The notes below the pieces were generated by a model that was not told where the DNA came from, made no database searches, and saw only the letters and a program-made list of their open reading frames with translations. Positions 1-8,954 of a stretch of DNA of 64,000 nucleotides are shown here, in pieces. A program made the translations under genes and the position numbers. Every line of letters starts with the position of its first letter. The stretch's first letter is position 1. This DNA comes from Bosea sp. BIWAKO-01 (lineage in GTDB: Bacteria > Pseudomonadota > Alphaproteobacteria > Rhizobiales > Beijerinckiaceae). The stretch spans positions 1,609,501 to 1,673,500 of the forward strand of contig NZ_BCQA01000001.1 of the NCBI RefSeq assembly GCF_001748145.1. Reading direction: 5' to 3'.

Positions 1-1010
1 CTTTCGACATTCCCGATGGCGGCTTCTGCGTGCTGGTCGGCCCCTCCGGCTGCGGCAAGTCTACTTTGCTGCGGATGGTGGCAGGCCTGGAGACGATCTC
101 GTCCGGCGAGGTCTCGATCAGTGGCAGGGTCGTCAACCAGATCGAACCGGCGGACCGGGACATCGCCATGGTGTTCCAGAATTACGCGCTCTATCCGCAT
201 ATGAGCGTCTACGACAACATGGCCTATGGCCTGCGCAACCGCGGGACGCCGAAGGACGAGATCGAGAAGCGGGTCAAGGAGGCAGCTCGCATCCTCGCGA
301 TCGAAGGCCTGCTGGAGCGCCGGCCGCGCCAGCTCTCGGGCGGCCAGCGTCAGCGCGTCGCCATGGGCCGCGCCATCGTGCGCAAGCCCCAGGTCTTCCT
401 GTTCGACGAGCCGCTTTCCAATCTCGACGCAAAACTGCGCGTGCAGATGCGCGTCGAGATCAAGAAGCTGCAGCGGGCGCTCGGCGTCACCGCGATCTAT
501 GTCACGCACGATCAGGTCGAGGCGATGACGCTCTCCGACAAGCTCGTGGTGATGAATGGCGGCCAGGTCGAGCAGATCGGCGTTCCCGCCGAGGTCTACC
601 GCAAACCCGCAAGCCGCTTCGTCGCGACCTTCATCGGCTCGCCGCCGATGAACCTGCTGCCGGCAGCCATCGACGGACCCGGCATCGTTGCGCTCGGCGA
701 CGCGCTCCTCGAAGCGCGTGACCTCAAGCAGGACCTCGCATCGGGAACGAAGGTCGAGGTGGGCCTGAGGCCCGAGGATATCGAGATCGCCTCCGAAGGC
801 CAGGCCGGGGCGCTGCCCTTCGATGTCGAGTTCATCGAGGAGCTGGGCGCGACGCAGCTCTTCCACGGCAAGCTCGCCGGACAGCCTTTCGTGATGCAGG
901 CCGCAACCGGCGATGTCGCCGCCGAGGCCAAGCGCCTGTGGATTTCAGTCGACCCCGACCGCGTCCACGTCTTCGATGCGCAGTCGGGAGCCCGGCTCGG
1001 GCGCGAATAG
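1..1010 (+). CDS. ABC transporter ATP-binding protein, MalK/UgpC family (5' end outside window)
   Basis: Energises import of a sugar, polyol or glycerol-phosphate-type substrate by a CUT1-like ABC importer. The reading frame is open from base 3, so the start lies upstream of the window. Visible motifs in order are Walker [10 protein letters not shown], the signature [14 protein letters not shown], Walker [13 protein letters not shown] and the H-loop VTHDQ. A C-terminal TOBE-type regulatory region ends in [18 protein letters not shown]. The region after Walker A has the length expected for MalK/UgpC proteins. Permease and binding-protein genes are not in the window, so the substrate cannot be told. 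The gene converges on the MBL hydrolase 55 bp downstream. Confidence 0.93.
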   Translation, partial: FDIPDGGFCVLVGPSGCGKSTLLRMVAGLETISSGEVSISGRVVNQIEPADRDIAMVFQNYALYPHMSVYDNMAYGLRNRGTPKDEIEKRVKEAARILAIEGLLERRPRQLSGGQRQRVAMGRAIVRKPQVFLFDEPLSNLDAKLRVQMRVEIKKLQRALGVTAIYVTHDQVEAMTLSDKLVVMNGGQVEQIGVPAEVYRKPASRFVATFIGSPPMNLLPAAIDGPGIVALGDALLEARDLKQDLASGTKVEVGLRPEDIEIASEGQAGALPFDVEFIEELGATQLFHGKLAGQPFVMQAATGDVAAEAKRLWISVDPDRVHVFDAQSGARLGRE

Positions 1011-1065
1011 AAGGGATCGACCGCGGAAGGTCGCAGCGGCCGGGAACAGCCGCCGGACGCATGTC

Positions 1066-2331
1066 TCAGCCTGTCGACCGCCCCTTTGCATCGCGCTCGT
1101 AGACGGCAAGGAACGCCTTGCCCATCAACGAGCTTTCGCCATCGATGGCTTTCCGGAGCACGGCGCCCCGGATCGCCTGGATCCCTCCATCCTCGGGCGC
1201 TGCTGAACTCGCGAACTCGGCGAGATGAACGGCGAGGCGCGTCTGGCCGTCCTCGGCCAGCGCTGCGGCCCGCTCGGCCAGTTTCTCGGCACCGCCCGCA
1301 AGCCGAGCCAGCTCCGACGCAAGGTCAGAGGTCTTCGCCGGCTTCAGGTTCGCCGGGTTTCCGTCAAACCAGCCCGCATAGAAATGGTAGATCCCCCGGA
1401 CCAGGAACTCGGGGTCATCATATTTCGGCACGAGATAGGGTTTCGCCAGATAGGCGGCCGGTACCTTGACCGCACGCAGCACCTCGTCGAGCGTCGCGCC
1501 CTTGTTCATCAGCGCGAGTGTCTCGCCAACCAGGTGTTCAAGCGCTTCGGCCCCGTCGCGCAACACCTGCGATGCCCGGCCCTCCCCGACGATGACCGGG
1601 CCATGTCCGGGGATCAGGGTGTCCGGCTTCAGGCGCTCCATCCTGCGCAGGGCGACAGCCCACTCGGCTGCATAGCGCTGGACCTTGCGCGGATTGCCTG
1701 CATTCGGGAAAACCCAGATGACGAAGTCCCCGCTCGCCAGCACGCGCCGCCGCGGCAGCCAGACGAACGTGGCATCGTCGGTCTCGCCACGCCCGTGGAT
1801 GAGTTCGAGCTGTTCGCCACCGATCGCAAGCGACAGCACGTCGTCATAGACGTCATCGGGACGCCGCTGGCCTATCGGATAGACATAGTCCGGCTTGTTG
1901 AACTGCTGCCCCTGCACGATGCTGTTGAAGCCATGGGAGGCTTCATATCGCTCCATCCGGCGTGCGACGTTGCGATGAGCCACAATTCTCGGCCGCGGCC
2001 TCGCCCTCGCATCGGCCTCCTCGTCGATGACCTTGATGCCGCTGGTGTGGTCGATATGGCCGTGGGTATAGATCACGGTGTGGATGGGGCTGTCGTCCCA
2101 GCTGCGGATCGTCGCGAGCGTCTGGGCGGCAGTGTCTGGCTTGGCCGTATCGATCAGGACAAGGCCTTCACTCGTGCGAATGGCCGTGACGCTGCCACAG
2201 AAATAGGTGGTGTGGACGGTGATGATGTTCTCTGCCACCGCAGTGATGGCGCCGGCAGAGACCGCCTCGGTCCATTCCTCCATCTGCGCTGCGCCACTCC
2301 AAAGGCGCTCGAACAACGCGTCCTGCCGCAT
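1066..2331 (-). CDS. MBL-fold hydrolase, alkylsulfatase-like
   Basis: A 421-residue metallo-beta-lactamase-fold hydrolase. The metal-binding motif THGHIDH is followed by further ligand candidates, including His in IPGHGPV. The C-terminal half (about residues 270-400, around VRGIYHFYAGWFDGNPANL) matches the dimerisation domain of linear alkylsulfatases of the SdsA1/BDS1 family. The SCP2-like third domain of full-length SdsA1 appears to be missing. No signal peptide is evident, so the protein is probably cytoplasmic. It could cleave sulfate esters or another ester; the substrate is not known. It stands alone, with no sulfate-utilisation neighbours. Confidence 0.85.
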   Translation of the reverse strand: MRQDALFERLWSGAAQMEEWTEAVSAGAITAVAENIITVHTTYFCGSVTAIRTSEGLVLIDTAKPDTAAQTLATIRSWDDSPIHTVIYTHGHIDHTSGIKVIDEEADARARPRPRIVAHRNVARRMERYEASHGFNSIVQGQQFNKPDYVYPIGQRRPDDVYDDVLSLAIGGEQLELIHGRGETDDATFVWLPRRRVLASGDFVIWVFPNAGNPRKVQRYAAEWAVALRRMERLKPDTLIPGHGPVIVGEGRASQVLRDGAEALEHLVGETLALMNKGATLDEVLRAVKVPAAYLAKPYLVPKYDDPEFLVRGIYHFYAGWFDGNPANLKPAKTSDLASELARLAGGAEKLAERAAALAEDGQTRLAVHLAEFASSAAPEDGGIQAIRGAVLRKAIDGESSLMGKAFLAVYERDAKGRSTG

Positions 2332-2477
2332 CTGAATTCCTCCGTCGACCCGAGCATGTCGATAGCACCGCTGGGGAGGAATGACAGGCCACGCACGCGC
2401 AGTCCTGACACGCGATGTCAGCGATGAGCCAGGCGGGCGGTTCGCGGTCGCGGCAATGCGCTCCGGGTGCCCGCAAC

Positions 2478-2873
2478 CTACGCCTCCGGCCCGCCCTCGA
2501 TCTCGCTGACCCAGGCCAGCGCCGCCTCGTACTCGATCGGCTTGAAGCAGCGGATCTCGACGAAGGGGATGACCGGATTGGCGATCGCCACCAGCGTCTC
2601 GATCCAGCCCTTGTCGCTGATCAGCGCCTCACGTGGAAAGCGCCGGAGTTCTGCCAGCTTGCTGAAGCCGTAGCGCAGATCCCTGGCACCCGCCCCGAGT
2701 GTGATGTCGTGAAAGCCGGTCAGATCGACCAGAACGCCGATCTTCTCGTGCCGGGTCAACCGCGCCTCGATATCGGCGATCAGACTGTCATAATCCTCCA
2801 CGGTCAGCGTGCCGGAGAGGCGGTAGGCCGCGACATGATCGGGCGCGGCGAGGATTTCGAACATGGACGTCAT
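2478..2873 (-). CDS. STAS/SpoIIAA-like domain protein
   Basis: A 131-residue soluble single-domain protein resembling the SpoIIAA-like/DUF3478 family, related to the STAS and lipid-binding CRAL-TRIO folds. The conserved feel lies in the strand-helix stretch LSGTLTVEDYDSL, the central LVDLTGFHDI and the late FKPIEYEAALAWV. Family members are thought to bind small hydrophobic ligands or act as adaptor proteins; the role here is not known. It lies 146 bp downstream of the MBL gene on the same strand and is divergent from the GST gene. Confidence 0.75.
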   Translation of the reverse strand: MTSMFEILAAPDHVAAYRLSGTLTVEDYDSLIADIEARLTRHEKIGVLVDLTGFHDITLGAGARDLRYGFSKLAELRRFPREALISDKGWIETLVAIANPVIPFVEIRCFKPIEYEAALAWVSEIEGGPEA

Positions 2874-2975
2874 CCTTTCGCATCAACAACGCAGCAGGCG
2901 TGCCGCGGATTCGATTGCTGCCATTGCGCGGTCATGCGTCGTGATTAGTCTCGCCCGCCACAGGAGGAACGCAGC

Positions 2976-3611
2976 ATGAGCGATGAACTCATCTTCTACA
3001 CCAACCCGATGTCGCGCGGCCGGATCGTGCGCTGGATGCTGGAGGAAGTCGGGCAGCCCTACCGCACCGAGGTCGTCGGCTTCGGGCCGCCAATGAAAAC
3101 GGCCGAGTACAAGGCGCTCAATCCGATGGGCAAGGTGCCGGCCCTGAAGCATGGCGACGTGATCGTCACCGAATGCGCCGCGATCTGCGCCTATCTCGCG
3201 GATGCCTTTCCGCAGGCCGGACTGGCGCCTGCACCGGGCAGCAGGGAGCGCGGTCCCTACTATCGTTGGCTCTTCTTCGGTGCGGGCCCGACCGAAGCCG
3301 CGGTGACCAACAAGACGCTCGGCGTCGAGGTGCCGCCGGAGAAGACCGGCTGGGTCGGCTATGGCTGCTTCGCCGATGTCATGGACACCTTGGAGAAGGC
3401 GGTATCGCAGGGCGAGTATCTGGTCGGCAGGTTCAGCGCGGCCGATGTTTATCTCGGCGCGCAGATCGGCTGGGGCCTGCAATTCGGTACCATGGAACGG
3501 CGGCCGGCCTTCGAGGCCTATGCCAAGCGACTGCAGGCCCGGCCGGCGGCGATCCGCGCCAATGAGATCGACAATGCGCTGATGCCGGAGCAGCAGCCGG
3601 CAGCGGAATAG
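2976..3611 (+). CDS. Glutathione S-transferase family protein
   Basis: Predicted cytosolic glutathione transferase of 211 residues. The N-terminal thioredoxin-like domain (about 1-80) starts ELIFYTNPMSRGRIVRWMLEE, with the Ser/Arg region that normally positions glutathione. It also holds the cis-proline motif KVPAL and the glutathione-contacting TECAAICAYLAD. The helical C-terminal domain (about 90-200) carries the FSAADVYLG N-capping-box motif. A strong AGGAGG lies just upstream of the ATG. Likely role is detoxification or stress-linked conjugation; the substrate is unknown. A hairpin terminator follows. Confidence 0.9.
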   Translation: MSDELIFYTNPMSRGRIVRWMLEEVGQPYRTEVVGFGPPMKTAEYKALNPMGKVPALKHGDVIVTECAAICAYLADAFPQAGLAPAPGSRERGPYYRWLFFGAGPTEAAVTNKTLGVEVPPEKTGWVGYGCFADVMDTLEKAVSQGEYLVGRFSAADVYLGAQIGWGLQFGTMERRPAFEAYAKRLQARPAAIRANEIDNALMPEQQPAAE

Positions 3612-3636
3612 GCGCCGCTCCACGCTGAGCGCATGC

Positions 3637-3663
3637 CAAACCCGGCCTTCGGCCGGGTTGTTG
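3637..3663 (+). terminator. Hairpin terminator after the GST gene
   Basis: A stem AACCCGGCC / GGCCGGGTT closes a TTC loop and is followed by GTTG. The T-tract is short, so termination may be partial. Confidence 0.6.
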
Positions 3664-3770
3664 CGCCGCGGCACATCGCCTAATCCTGCGCAATCCGGCC
3701 GGCTATCTCGCTGGCCGTTCCCGTCCGCGAGACGGGACGATCCGGGCCGTTCTCCCGGCAGCAGGCTGAG

Positions 3771-5009
3771 ATGACCGACACAATCGACATTGCCCGGCCG
3801 CGCCACGGCATGGGCTTCTATCCTTTCGTGGCGATGATGGCCGCATTGATGGCAACGAACGCGCTTGCGATCGACGCGATGCTGCCGGCCCTGCCCCAAA
3901 TGGGCGAGACACTCGGCATTGCCGAACCGAACGACCGGCAGTGGATCGTGACCAGCTACCTGCTCGGCTTTGGCGTGGCCCAGATCATCTACGGCACGCT
4001 CTCCGACCGTTTCGGCCGACGGCCAGTGCTGCTGATCGGGCTCAGCATCTATGTCGTCGCCAGCGTGTTCGCCGCCTTCTCCGGCTCCTTCGAGATCATG
4101 ATGGCGGCCCGCGTGCTTCAGGGCGTCGGCGCAGCCGCGACGCGGGTGCTCGCGGTCTCGATCGTCCGTGACTGCTATTCCGGCCGCGACATGGCTCGCG
4201 TCATGTCGCTGGCCCTGATCGTCTTCCTGGCCGTGCCGATTCTGGCGCCCTCGATCGGCCAGGCGATCCTCTGGATCGCCCCCTGGCGCTGGATCTTCGG
4301 CGTCCTGACCGCCTTCGGCGCCATCGTGATGCTCTGGACCGCGATGCGGCTGCCTGAGACGCTGCATGAGGAGGACCGTACGCCGATTGAGTTCGCGAGC
4401 ATCGTCTCCGCCTTCCGCACGGTGCTGACCTCGCGCATCGGCGTCGGCTACATGCTGGCGATGACCTTCGTTCTCGGCGGCTTGTTCGGCTTCATCAACT
4501 CGGCACAGCAGGTCTTTGTCGATGTCTTCCGGGCGCCGGAATGGTTCACCACCATCTTCGCCCTGATCGCCGCCTGCATGGCGGCCGCATCGCTGCTGAA
4601 TTCGCGCATCGTCGGCCGGCTCGGCATGCGCCGCGTCTCGCATGGCGCGCTGCTCGGCTACATCACGCTGACCAGCCTGCACGCGGCGCTGGCCCTTGCC
4701 GGAAAGGAAACGCTCTGGCTCTTCGCCATCATGCAGGGCGGGACAATGTTCTGCTTTGGCCTGCTGGCGCCGAATTTCGGGGCGATGGCGATGGACCCGC
4801 TTGGCCATGTCGCCGGCACGGCCTCGTCCGTGCAGGGCTTCATCACCACCGTCGGGGGAGCACTGCTCGGCTTCTATGTCGGCCAGCATTTCAACGGCAC
4901 GGTCGTGCCGCTGACACTCGGCTTCTCACTCTGCGGGCTCATGGCGCTCGCGGTGGTGCTGGTGGTCGAGAAGGGGCGGCTCTTCCATCCGGCGCCGGGG
5001 CGCAGCTAG
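3771..5009 (+). CDS. MFS multidrug effflux transporter, Bcr/CflA family
   Basis: A 412-residue inner-membrane drug:proton antiporter with about 12 hydrophobic segments. The family hallmark IDAMLPALPQMGETL lies in the first periplasmic loop region. The A motif between TM2 and TM3 appears as GTLSDRFGRRPVL, and the TM5 antiporter region as VRDCYSGRDMARVMSL. Length fits Bcr/CflA exporters (about 400 residues). Family members export chloramphenicol, bicyclomycin or sulfonamides; specificity here is unknown. No adjacent regulator is seen. Confidence 0.9.
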   Translation: MTDTIDIARPRHGMGFYPFVAMMAALMATNALAIDAMLPALPQMGETLGIAEPNDRQWIVTSYLLGFGVAQIIYGTLSDRFGRRPVLLIGLSIYVVASVFAAFSGSFEIMMAARVLQGVGAAATRVLAVSIVRDCYSGRDMARVMSLALIVFLAVPILAPSIGQAILWIAPWRWIFGVLTAFGAIVMLWTAMRLPETLHEEDRTPIEFASIVSAFRTVLTSRIGVGYMLAMTFVLGGLFGFINSAQQVFVDVFRAPEWFTTIFALIAACMAAASLLNSRIVGRLGMRRVSHGALLGYITLTSLHAALALAGKETLWLFAIMQGGTMFCFGLLAPNFGAMAMDPLGHVAGTASSVQGFITTVGGALLGFYVGQHFNGTVVPLTLGFSLCGLMALAVVLVVEKGRLFHPAPGRS

Positions 5010-5073
5010 CGGCCCTCTGGGCGCGGGATGTCGTTCCAAGCGGATAGAGCGCAGGTCGCAAGCCCTCGGGTCG

Positions 5074-5328
5074 TCAGGCCCGCTTTGTGCGCTTGGACGC
5101 TACGGTCTTGGGCCGTGCAGCCTCGGCGATCGCGGCGGCCTCTGCGTCTGCGGCTTCCTTCGCCAGCCGGAGCGCGCGCAAGCGCGCGGTCTTCTCCGTG
5201 ACGGCAACCTGGGCGGCGCGCTGCGCGTCCAGCCCACGCTGGGCTTCCTGCCGCTTTTGCTCGGCCTTCTCCAGATTCGCCTGGGTCCGGCGCTTGGCTT
5301 CGTCGGCCGAGAGTCCTTTGGTCGACAT
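5074..5328 (-). CDS. Small Lys/Ala-rich protein, DUF6481-like
   Basis: An 84-residue, highly charged, almost entirely helical protein rich in Ala, Lys, Arg and Glu, probably a single long coiled coil. It resembles a small alphaproteobacterial family annotated DUF6481, function unknown. It ends in a basic tail (KTVASKRTKRA) that could bind nucleic acid. It sits downstream of rpsU on the same strand, after a gap of about 130 bp. Confidence 0.7.
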   Translation of the reverse strand: MSTKGLSADEAKRRTQANLEKAEQKRQEAQRGLDAQRAAQVAVTEKTARLRALRLAKEAADAEAAAIAEAARPKTVASKRTKRA

Positions 5329-5462
5329 GGCAGTCTACTCCTTCACGATTGCCGCCCGGTTGGCGGCACTCACAGCGACGCGCCCTGTCGGTAGCGCGCA
5401 TCCAGGCGCACTGGACTGCGTCGGGCAGCCCCTTGCGCCGGCATTGTCAGGCTGGCCTGAGC

Positions 5463-5729
5463 TCAGGCTGCCGCCGGTGCAAGACGCGGCGGACGAGCAG
5501 GCTTGGCCTTGGGCTTCGGCGCTGCGATCAGTCCTTCGCGCTGAGCCTGCTTGCGAGCCAGCTTGCGTGCACGTCGAATGGCGTCAGCCTTCTCGCGAAC
5601 CCGCTTCTCGGACGGCTTCTCATACGCCGCACGCCGCTTCATCTCGCGGAAGACGCCTTCGCGCTGCATCTTCTTCTTCAGGACGCGCAGCGCCTGGTCG
5701 ACATTGTTGTCGCGAACGAGAACCTGCAT
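5463..5729 (-). CDS. rpsU: 30S ribosomal protein S21
   Basis: Small-subunit protein S21, which takes part in initiation near the anti-Shine-Dalgarno end of 16S rRNA. The 88 residues begin [20 protein letters not shown], with the classic [18 protein letters not shown] core and a basic tail. An Ala/Pro/Lys-rich C-terminal extension is typical of alphaproteobacteria. A ribosome-binding AGGAG sits about 5 nt upstream of the ATG. A terminator-like hairpin with a T-tract lies inside the leader. Confidence 0.96.
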   Translation of the reverse strand: MQVLVRDNNVDQALRVLKKKMQREGVFREMKRRAAYEKPSEKRVREKADAIRRARKLARKQAQREGLIAAPKPKAKPARPPRLAPAAA

Positions 5730-5745
5730 CTCGGGCTCCTTTCAG

Positions 5746-5781
5746 AAAAGAAAAAAGGGCCGGGTAAATCCCGACCCTTCG
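5746..5781 (-). terminator. Intrinsic terminator/attenuator in the rpsU leader
   Basis: On the minus strand the hairpin AGGGTCGGGATTTACCCGGCCCT is interrupted only by mismatched loop bases and is followed by TTTTTTCTTTT. The T-tract ends just before the rpsU ribosome-binding site. The structure can end the upstream csp transcript, and it can also control read-through into rpsU, because almost no room remains for a promoter after it. Confidence 0.75.
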
Positions 5782-5874
5782 TCCAACCGTGCTGCGTATC
5801 GTCCTGAAAGGGGGCGCCAGTACATCCGTGGTCGCCACTCGATTCGGAATGCTACGTTTGCACGGTCATGCAGC

Positions 5875-6084
5875 TCACTCGGCGCGAAGATTGTCCGCAG
5901 ACATCTTGCCAGAGCGCTTGTCCTGGACGAGCTCGAAGGTGATCTTCTGACCTTCGCGGAGCTCGCGCAGACCAGCACGCTCGACAGCGCTGATGTGGAC
6001 GAAAGCATCCTGACCGCCATCATCGGGCTGAATGAAGCCGAAACCCTTAGTCGAATTGAACCATTTAACAGTGCCGGTGGCCAT
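5875..6084 (-). CDS. Cold-shock protein, CspA family
   Basis: A 69-residue single cold-shock domain (OB fold) that binds single-stranded RNA or DNA and melts RNA secondary structure. RNP1 is KGFGFI and RNP2 is DAFVHIS. Start chosen at MATGTVKWF because AGAAGGA lies 8 nt upstream; an in-frame ATG 24 nt further upstream has no such site. A good promoter lies about 130 nt upstream, leaving the long 5' leader typical of cspA mRNAs. rpsU follows on the same strand. Confidence 0.95.
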   Translation of the reverse strand: MATGTVKWFNSTKGFGFIQPDDGGQDAFVHISAVERAGLRELREGQKITFELVQDKRSGKMSADNLRAE

Positions 6085-6219
6085 GACGAATTCCTTCTCG
6101 CAAGGCATTAATTCGCGTGAGACGACGCCTCACACGGTGTTCGATTTTGAGCGGGAAGTTCGTCAGCTAGCGCGCCATTAGCGCGGGGGCCAATTCATTC
6201 GGCCTAAGATCGATGCCCC

Positions 6220-6248
6220 TATATGGGTGATTGTGACCAATTTGTCAA
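6220..6248 (-). promoter_or_regulatory. Sigma-70-type promoter of the csp gene
   Basis: On the minus strand TTGACA (6243-6248) and CATATA (6220-6225) are separated by 17 bp. Transcription would start near 6213, giving a leader of about 130 nt. The whole stretch 6085-6385 holds this promoter and leader; I see no gene in it. Confidence 0.6.
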
Positions 6249-6385
6249 TGCAACCTGTCGTGGAAGCAAGACCGGAGCCTTGCGTGCCCTTGTGCGGTCA
6301 TCGATCCCACCCAGCACAGCCCCGAGCTCACGACGCCTCTTCGAGCCCTTCGGGCTGTCGCTGAAGCAGCCGCAGCCAATGCCCT

Positions 6386-8053
6386 TCACCCGATCAGCCC
6401 GACCATGCCAACCACGACCGGCCCCATCAGCGGCAGCAGGACATTCGAGATCGCATAGGTCACGGTGTAGCCGATCACCGGCGTCGAATTGCCCGCGAGG
6501 GAGACCAATGCGCTGATCGACGGGGTGCTGCAGTGCTGGCCAGCGATGGCTCCGAGCAGAATCGGAGCCTCGATCTTCAGCAGGTAATGCCCGATATAGA
6601 GCGAAGCCACGGCCGGCAGTGCGGAGACGAGAATCGCCAGGACCGGCAGAACCAGCCCGTACTGCTTGAGCAGCGCGAAGGCATCGGGCCCAACCGAAAG
6701 ACCAATTGCCGCGATAAAGGTCGCCAGGCCGAAGTCCTTCATGAACTCCGCAGCATGCAGCGGTATCGCGCCATAATGTGGGCGGTGCATGTGGAGCCAG
6801 CCGAAGACCAGGCCAGAGACGAGCGCACCACCGCCGGTCCCCAGCGTGAGGTTCAGGGCGCCGACCCTGAAGCTCAGTTCTCCCAGCAGGAGACCCACGA
6901 CCACTCCCAACCCGAGCATCACGAAGTCGGTACTCGAAGTCGCCGGGAGCAAGTGGCCGAGCTCCGGGGCTGCCCGCGTGATCGCGTCCTCGGACCCGTA
7001 GAGCGTCAGGACATCGCCCTGCTCGAGAACGGTCCCCGGCAAGGCAGGAACGACATGCCCAAGCCGCCTGATGCGCGAGATGAAGACGCCGCGCCGCTGT
7101 TCCGCGCTCGCCAGCCGGCGAAGATCCCGAATCCGGCGCCCCATCGCTTCGCTGCGGACGAGCACGACCTCGCGCTCGACGAGTGGCACGTTGTCGCCTG
7201 CCGGCATCGGCACCTCGGCGCCCAATCTCTCGCTGATCGCGATGACGGCGCGGCGGCGGCCGAGCACGAGGACAACGTCATCGGCCTCCAGCACCATGTC
7301 CGTGGTTGCCTTGGTGAAACCGTCGCCGCGGCCGACCTGTTCGATGGTCACGACACCGTTGACGCTGTTCTCGAAGGCGCCGACGCTGCTTCCCGCAATC
7401 GGCCCGGCATGGAAGCAGCGCGAGACGATCTCGGGCACGCCGTTCTCCTTGCCGGCCTCGTCCTCGGCTCCCAGTTGCTTTGCAAGGGCCGCGGATTCCT
7501 CGCGTACGTCGATCCGCAGCAGCAGGGGACCGATCTGCGTCGTGAAGACGACGATCGCCACGAGGCCGAACAGATAGGTCACGCTATAGGCCGTCGCCAT
7601 GTTGGACTGCAACCGCGCCACTTCGGCGGCCGGCAGGGCCAGCCGGGCGATCGCATCCGAAGCCGTCCCGAGCACGGCCGATTCCGTGGCCGAGCCGGCG
7701 AAGAGCCCCGACGTGGTGCCGGGATCCAGGCGGAACATGATAATGGCCGCCGCAAGCAGCAGCAGGACGGTCCCGACCTCGACGAAGGACAGAATTCCGT
7801 AGCGCCAGCCACCGCGGATATTGTTGAAGAACTGCGGTCCGGCCGTAAAACCGAGAGCGAAGATGAACAGCGCAAACGCCGTGTTCTTCAAATCCGGGCT
7901 GATCGTGACGCCAAGCTGCCCAAGAGCCAGAGCAACGAAGAGCGTGCCGCAGACACCGCCGATCTGAACAGGGCCAATTCTGATCTTTCCGATCAAATGG
8001 CCAAGGGCCAGCGAAATGAACAGTGCAACAACCGGCTGTTCAACAAATGCCAC
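6386..8053 (-). CDS. AspT/YidE-type transporter with two RCK_C domains
   Basis: A 555-residue member of the aspartate:alanine exchanger family. Two membrane halves (about 1-190 and 375-555) flank a central soluble region with two TrkA-C (RCK_C) domains. Repeated family signatures are FIFALGFTAGPQFF in the first half and GLATFIAAIGLSVGPDAF in the second, each with the conserved G-x-GP core. The N-terminal half also holds GTTSGLFAGSATESAVLGTA. Relatives exchange dicarboxylic amino acids or small organic acids; the substrate here is unknown. Its 5' neighbour is a remnant of an acid-sugar dehydratase-type gene. Confidence 0.88.
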   Translation of the reverse strand: MAFVEQPVVALFISLALGHLIGKIRIGPVQIGGVCGTLFVALALGQLGVTISPDLKNTAFALFIFALGFTAGPQFFNNIRGGWRYGILSFVEVGTVLLLLAAAIIMFRLDPGTTSGLFAGSATESAVLGTASDAIARLALPAAEVARLQSNMATAYSVTYLFGLVAIVVFTTQIGPLLLRIDVREESAALAKQLGAEDEAGKENGVPEIVSRCFHAGPIAGSSVGAFENSVNGVVTIEQVGRGDGFTKATTDMVLEADDVVLVLGRRRAVIAISERLGAEVPMPAGDNVPLVEREVVLVRSEAMGRRIRDLRRLASAEQRRGVFISRIRRLGHVVPALPGTVLEQGDVLTLYGSEDAITRAAPELGHLLPATSSTDFVMLGLGVVVGLLLGELSFRVGALNLTLGTGGGALVSGLVFGWLHMHRPHYGAIPLHAAEFMKDFGLATFIAAIGLSVGPDAFALLKQYGLVLPVLAILVSALPAVASLYIGHYLLKIEAPILLGAIAGQHCSTPSISALVSLAGNSTPVIGYTVTYAISNVLLPLMGPVVVGMVGLIG

Positions 8054-8172
8054 GATGGACCCCAGTTCCCGAGCAGTGGTCGACAGTGACTATTCGCTGC
8101 CGCCCCCTGTTCTGCAAGGGCCATTGCCCGGCGCAACACCCTTCACCGGCGTTTGGGATCGTTCGCCCGCCC

Positions 8173-8446
8173 TCGGCCTTTGGCGTCGACGTCGAGATCC
8201 ACGCCTACGGGCCTGCGCATCGCCACTGCATGGCCGCGACGCGTACCACCAATTTCCATGAACTTGCGCTGGTCGGCCCGGATCGCCCCGACGCCGTGCC
8301 GTCGGTCTACACCTGCGGGTACAGCGACCAGCTCGACGGTGTCGACAAGGATGGCTGTTTTCCCGTGCCCTCGGGGCCAGGCCTCGGCGTGAGCTATGAC
8401 TGGGATTACATCCGTGCCCATCAGACGAGGCGGGAGCTGTTCAAGC
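8173..8446 (+). pseudogene. C-terminal remnant of a mandelate racemase/muconate-lactonising-type enzyme
   Basis: The plus frame reads AFGVDVEIHAYGPAHRH, then TTNFHELALVGPD and later CGYSDQLDGVD and GPGLGVSYDWDYI. This is the C-terminal end of enolase-superfamily (mandelate racemase-like) proteins. The N-terminal capping domain and most of the barrel are absent, so about 90 codons of a normal 380-420 remain. Unrelated sequence follows in frame to 8682, and the start of that open frame is antisense to the AspT gene. The whole interval 8054-8618 contains nothing else recognisable. Confidence 0.75.
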
Positions 8447-8618
8447 TCTGGATGGGTATCGGGAGGGCCGGCCTTTTTCGGGCTGGCCCTGGTCCTTTCT
8501 ACCGCCGCCTTGGGGCGACGGGCATGCCGGGAATCGTCTTCAGTCCGGATAGAGAGATAGAGATTCGCTTTGGCTCGGGAGGTGACGCCGCCGATCGCCC
8601 TCCCGCAGAAGGCGGAGA

Positions 8619-8828
8619 TCAAGCCGTCTTGAGGTTCACCGCCGAGGACTTGCCGGTCTTGCGATCGGCCTCGAGATCGTAGCTGATCTTCTGGCCTTCG
8701 TTCAGGCCGCGCAGGCCCGAGCGCTCGACAGCGCTGATATGGACGAAAATATCGCTTCCGCCCGCGTCAGGGGTGATGAAACCATAGCCCTTGGTCTCGT
8801 TGAACCATTTCACGGTACCCGTGCTCAC
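8619..8828 (-). CDS. Cold-shock protein, CspA family (second copy)
   Basis: A 69-residue cold-shock domain with RNP1 KGYGFI and RNP2 DIFVHIS. It differs from the first copy at many positions, for example NETKGYGFITPDAG against [14 protein letters not shown]. The start is GTG, supported by AAGGA 7 nt upstream. A possible promoter upstream on the minus strand is TTGCCA, 17 bp, CTACAG. Likely an RNA chaperone in stress or stationary phase. Confidence 0.94.
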   Translation of the reverse strand: MSTGTVKWFNETKGYGFITPDAGGSDIFVHISAVERSGLRGLNEGQKISYDLEADRKTGKSSAVNLKTA

Positions 8829-8954
8829 GTGCTATTCCTTCAGTCGCTATTCAGGTTGGCTCATGCCAGCCCGGGAACACTGTAGGGTCGAAAATACGCA
8901 TGTGGCAATGATGCCGTTAAAAACCGCGTCGGCGCCCGCAAAACGCCCCAATGC

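Noticed and set aside
2883..4889. Long minus-strand ORF of 668 codons
   Set aside because: It is antisense to the GST and MFS genes, is rich in Arg, His, Gln and Asp as expected for a GC-rich shadow, and has no family motifs.
8466..8500. Hairpin AGGGCCGGCC ... GGCTGGCCCT as a functional terminator
   Set aside because: It could have terminated the decayed enzyme gene, but the T-run lies in the loop rather than after the stem, so it is left unannotated.
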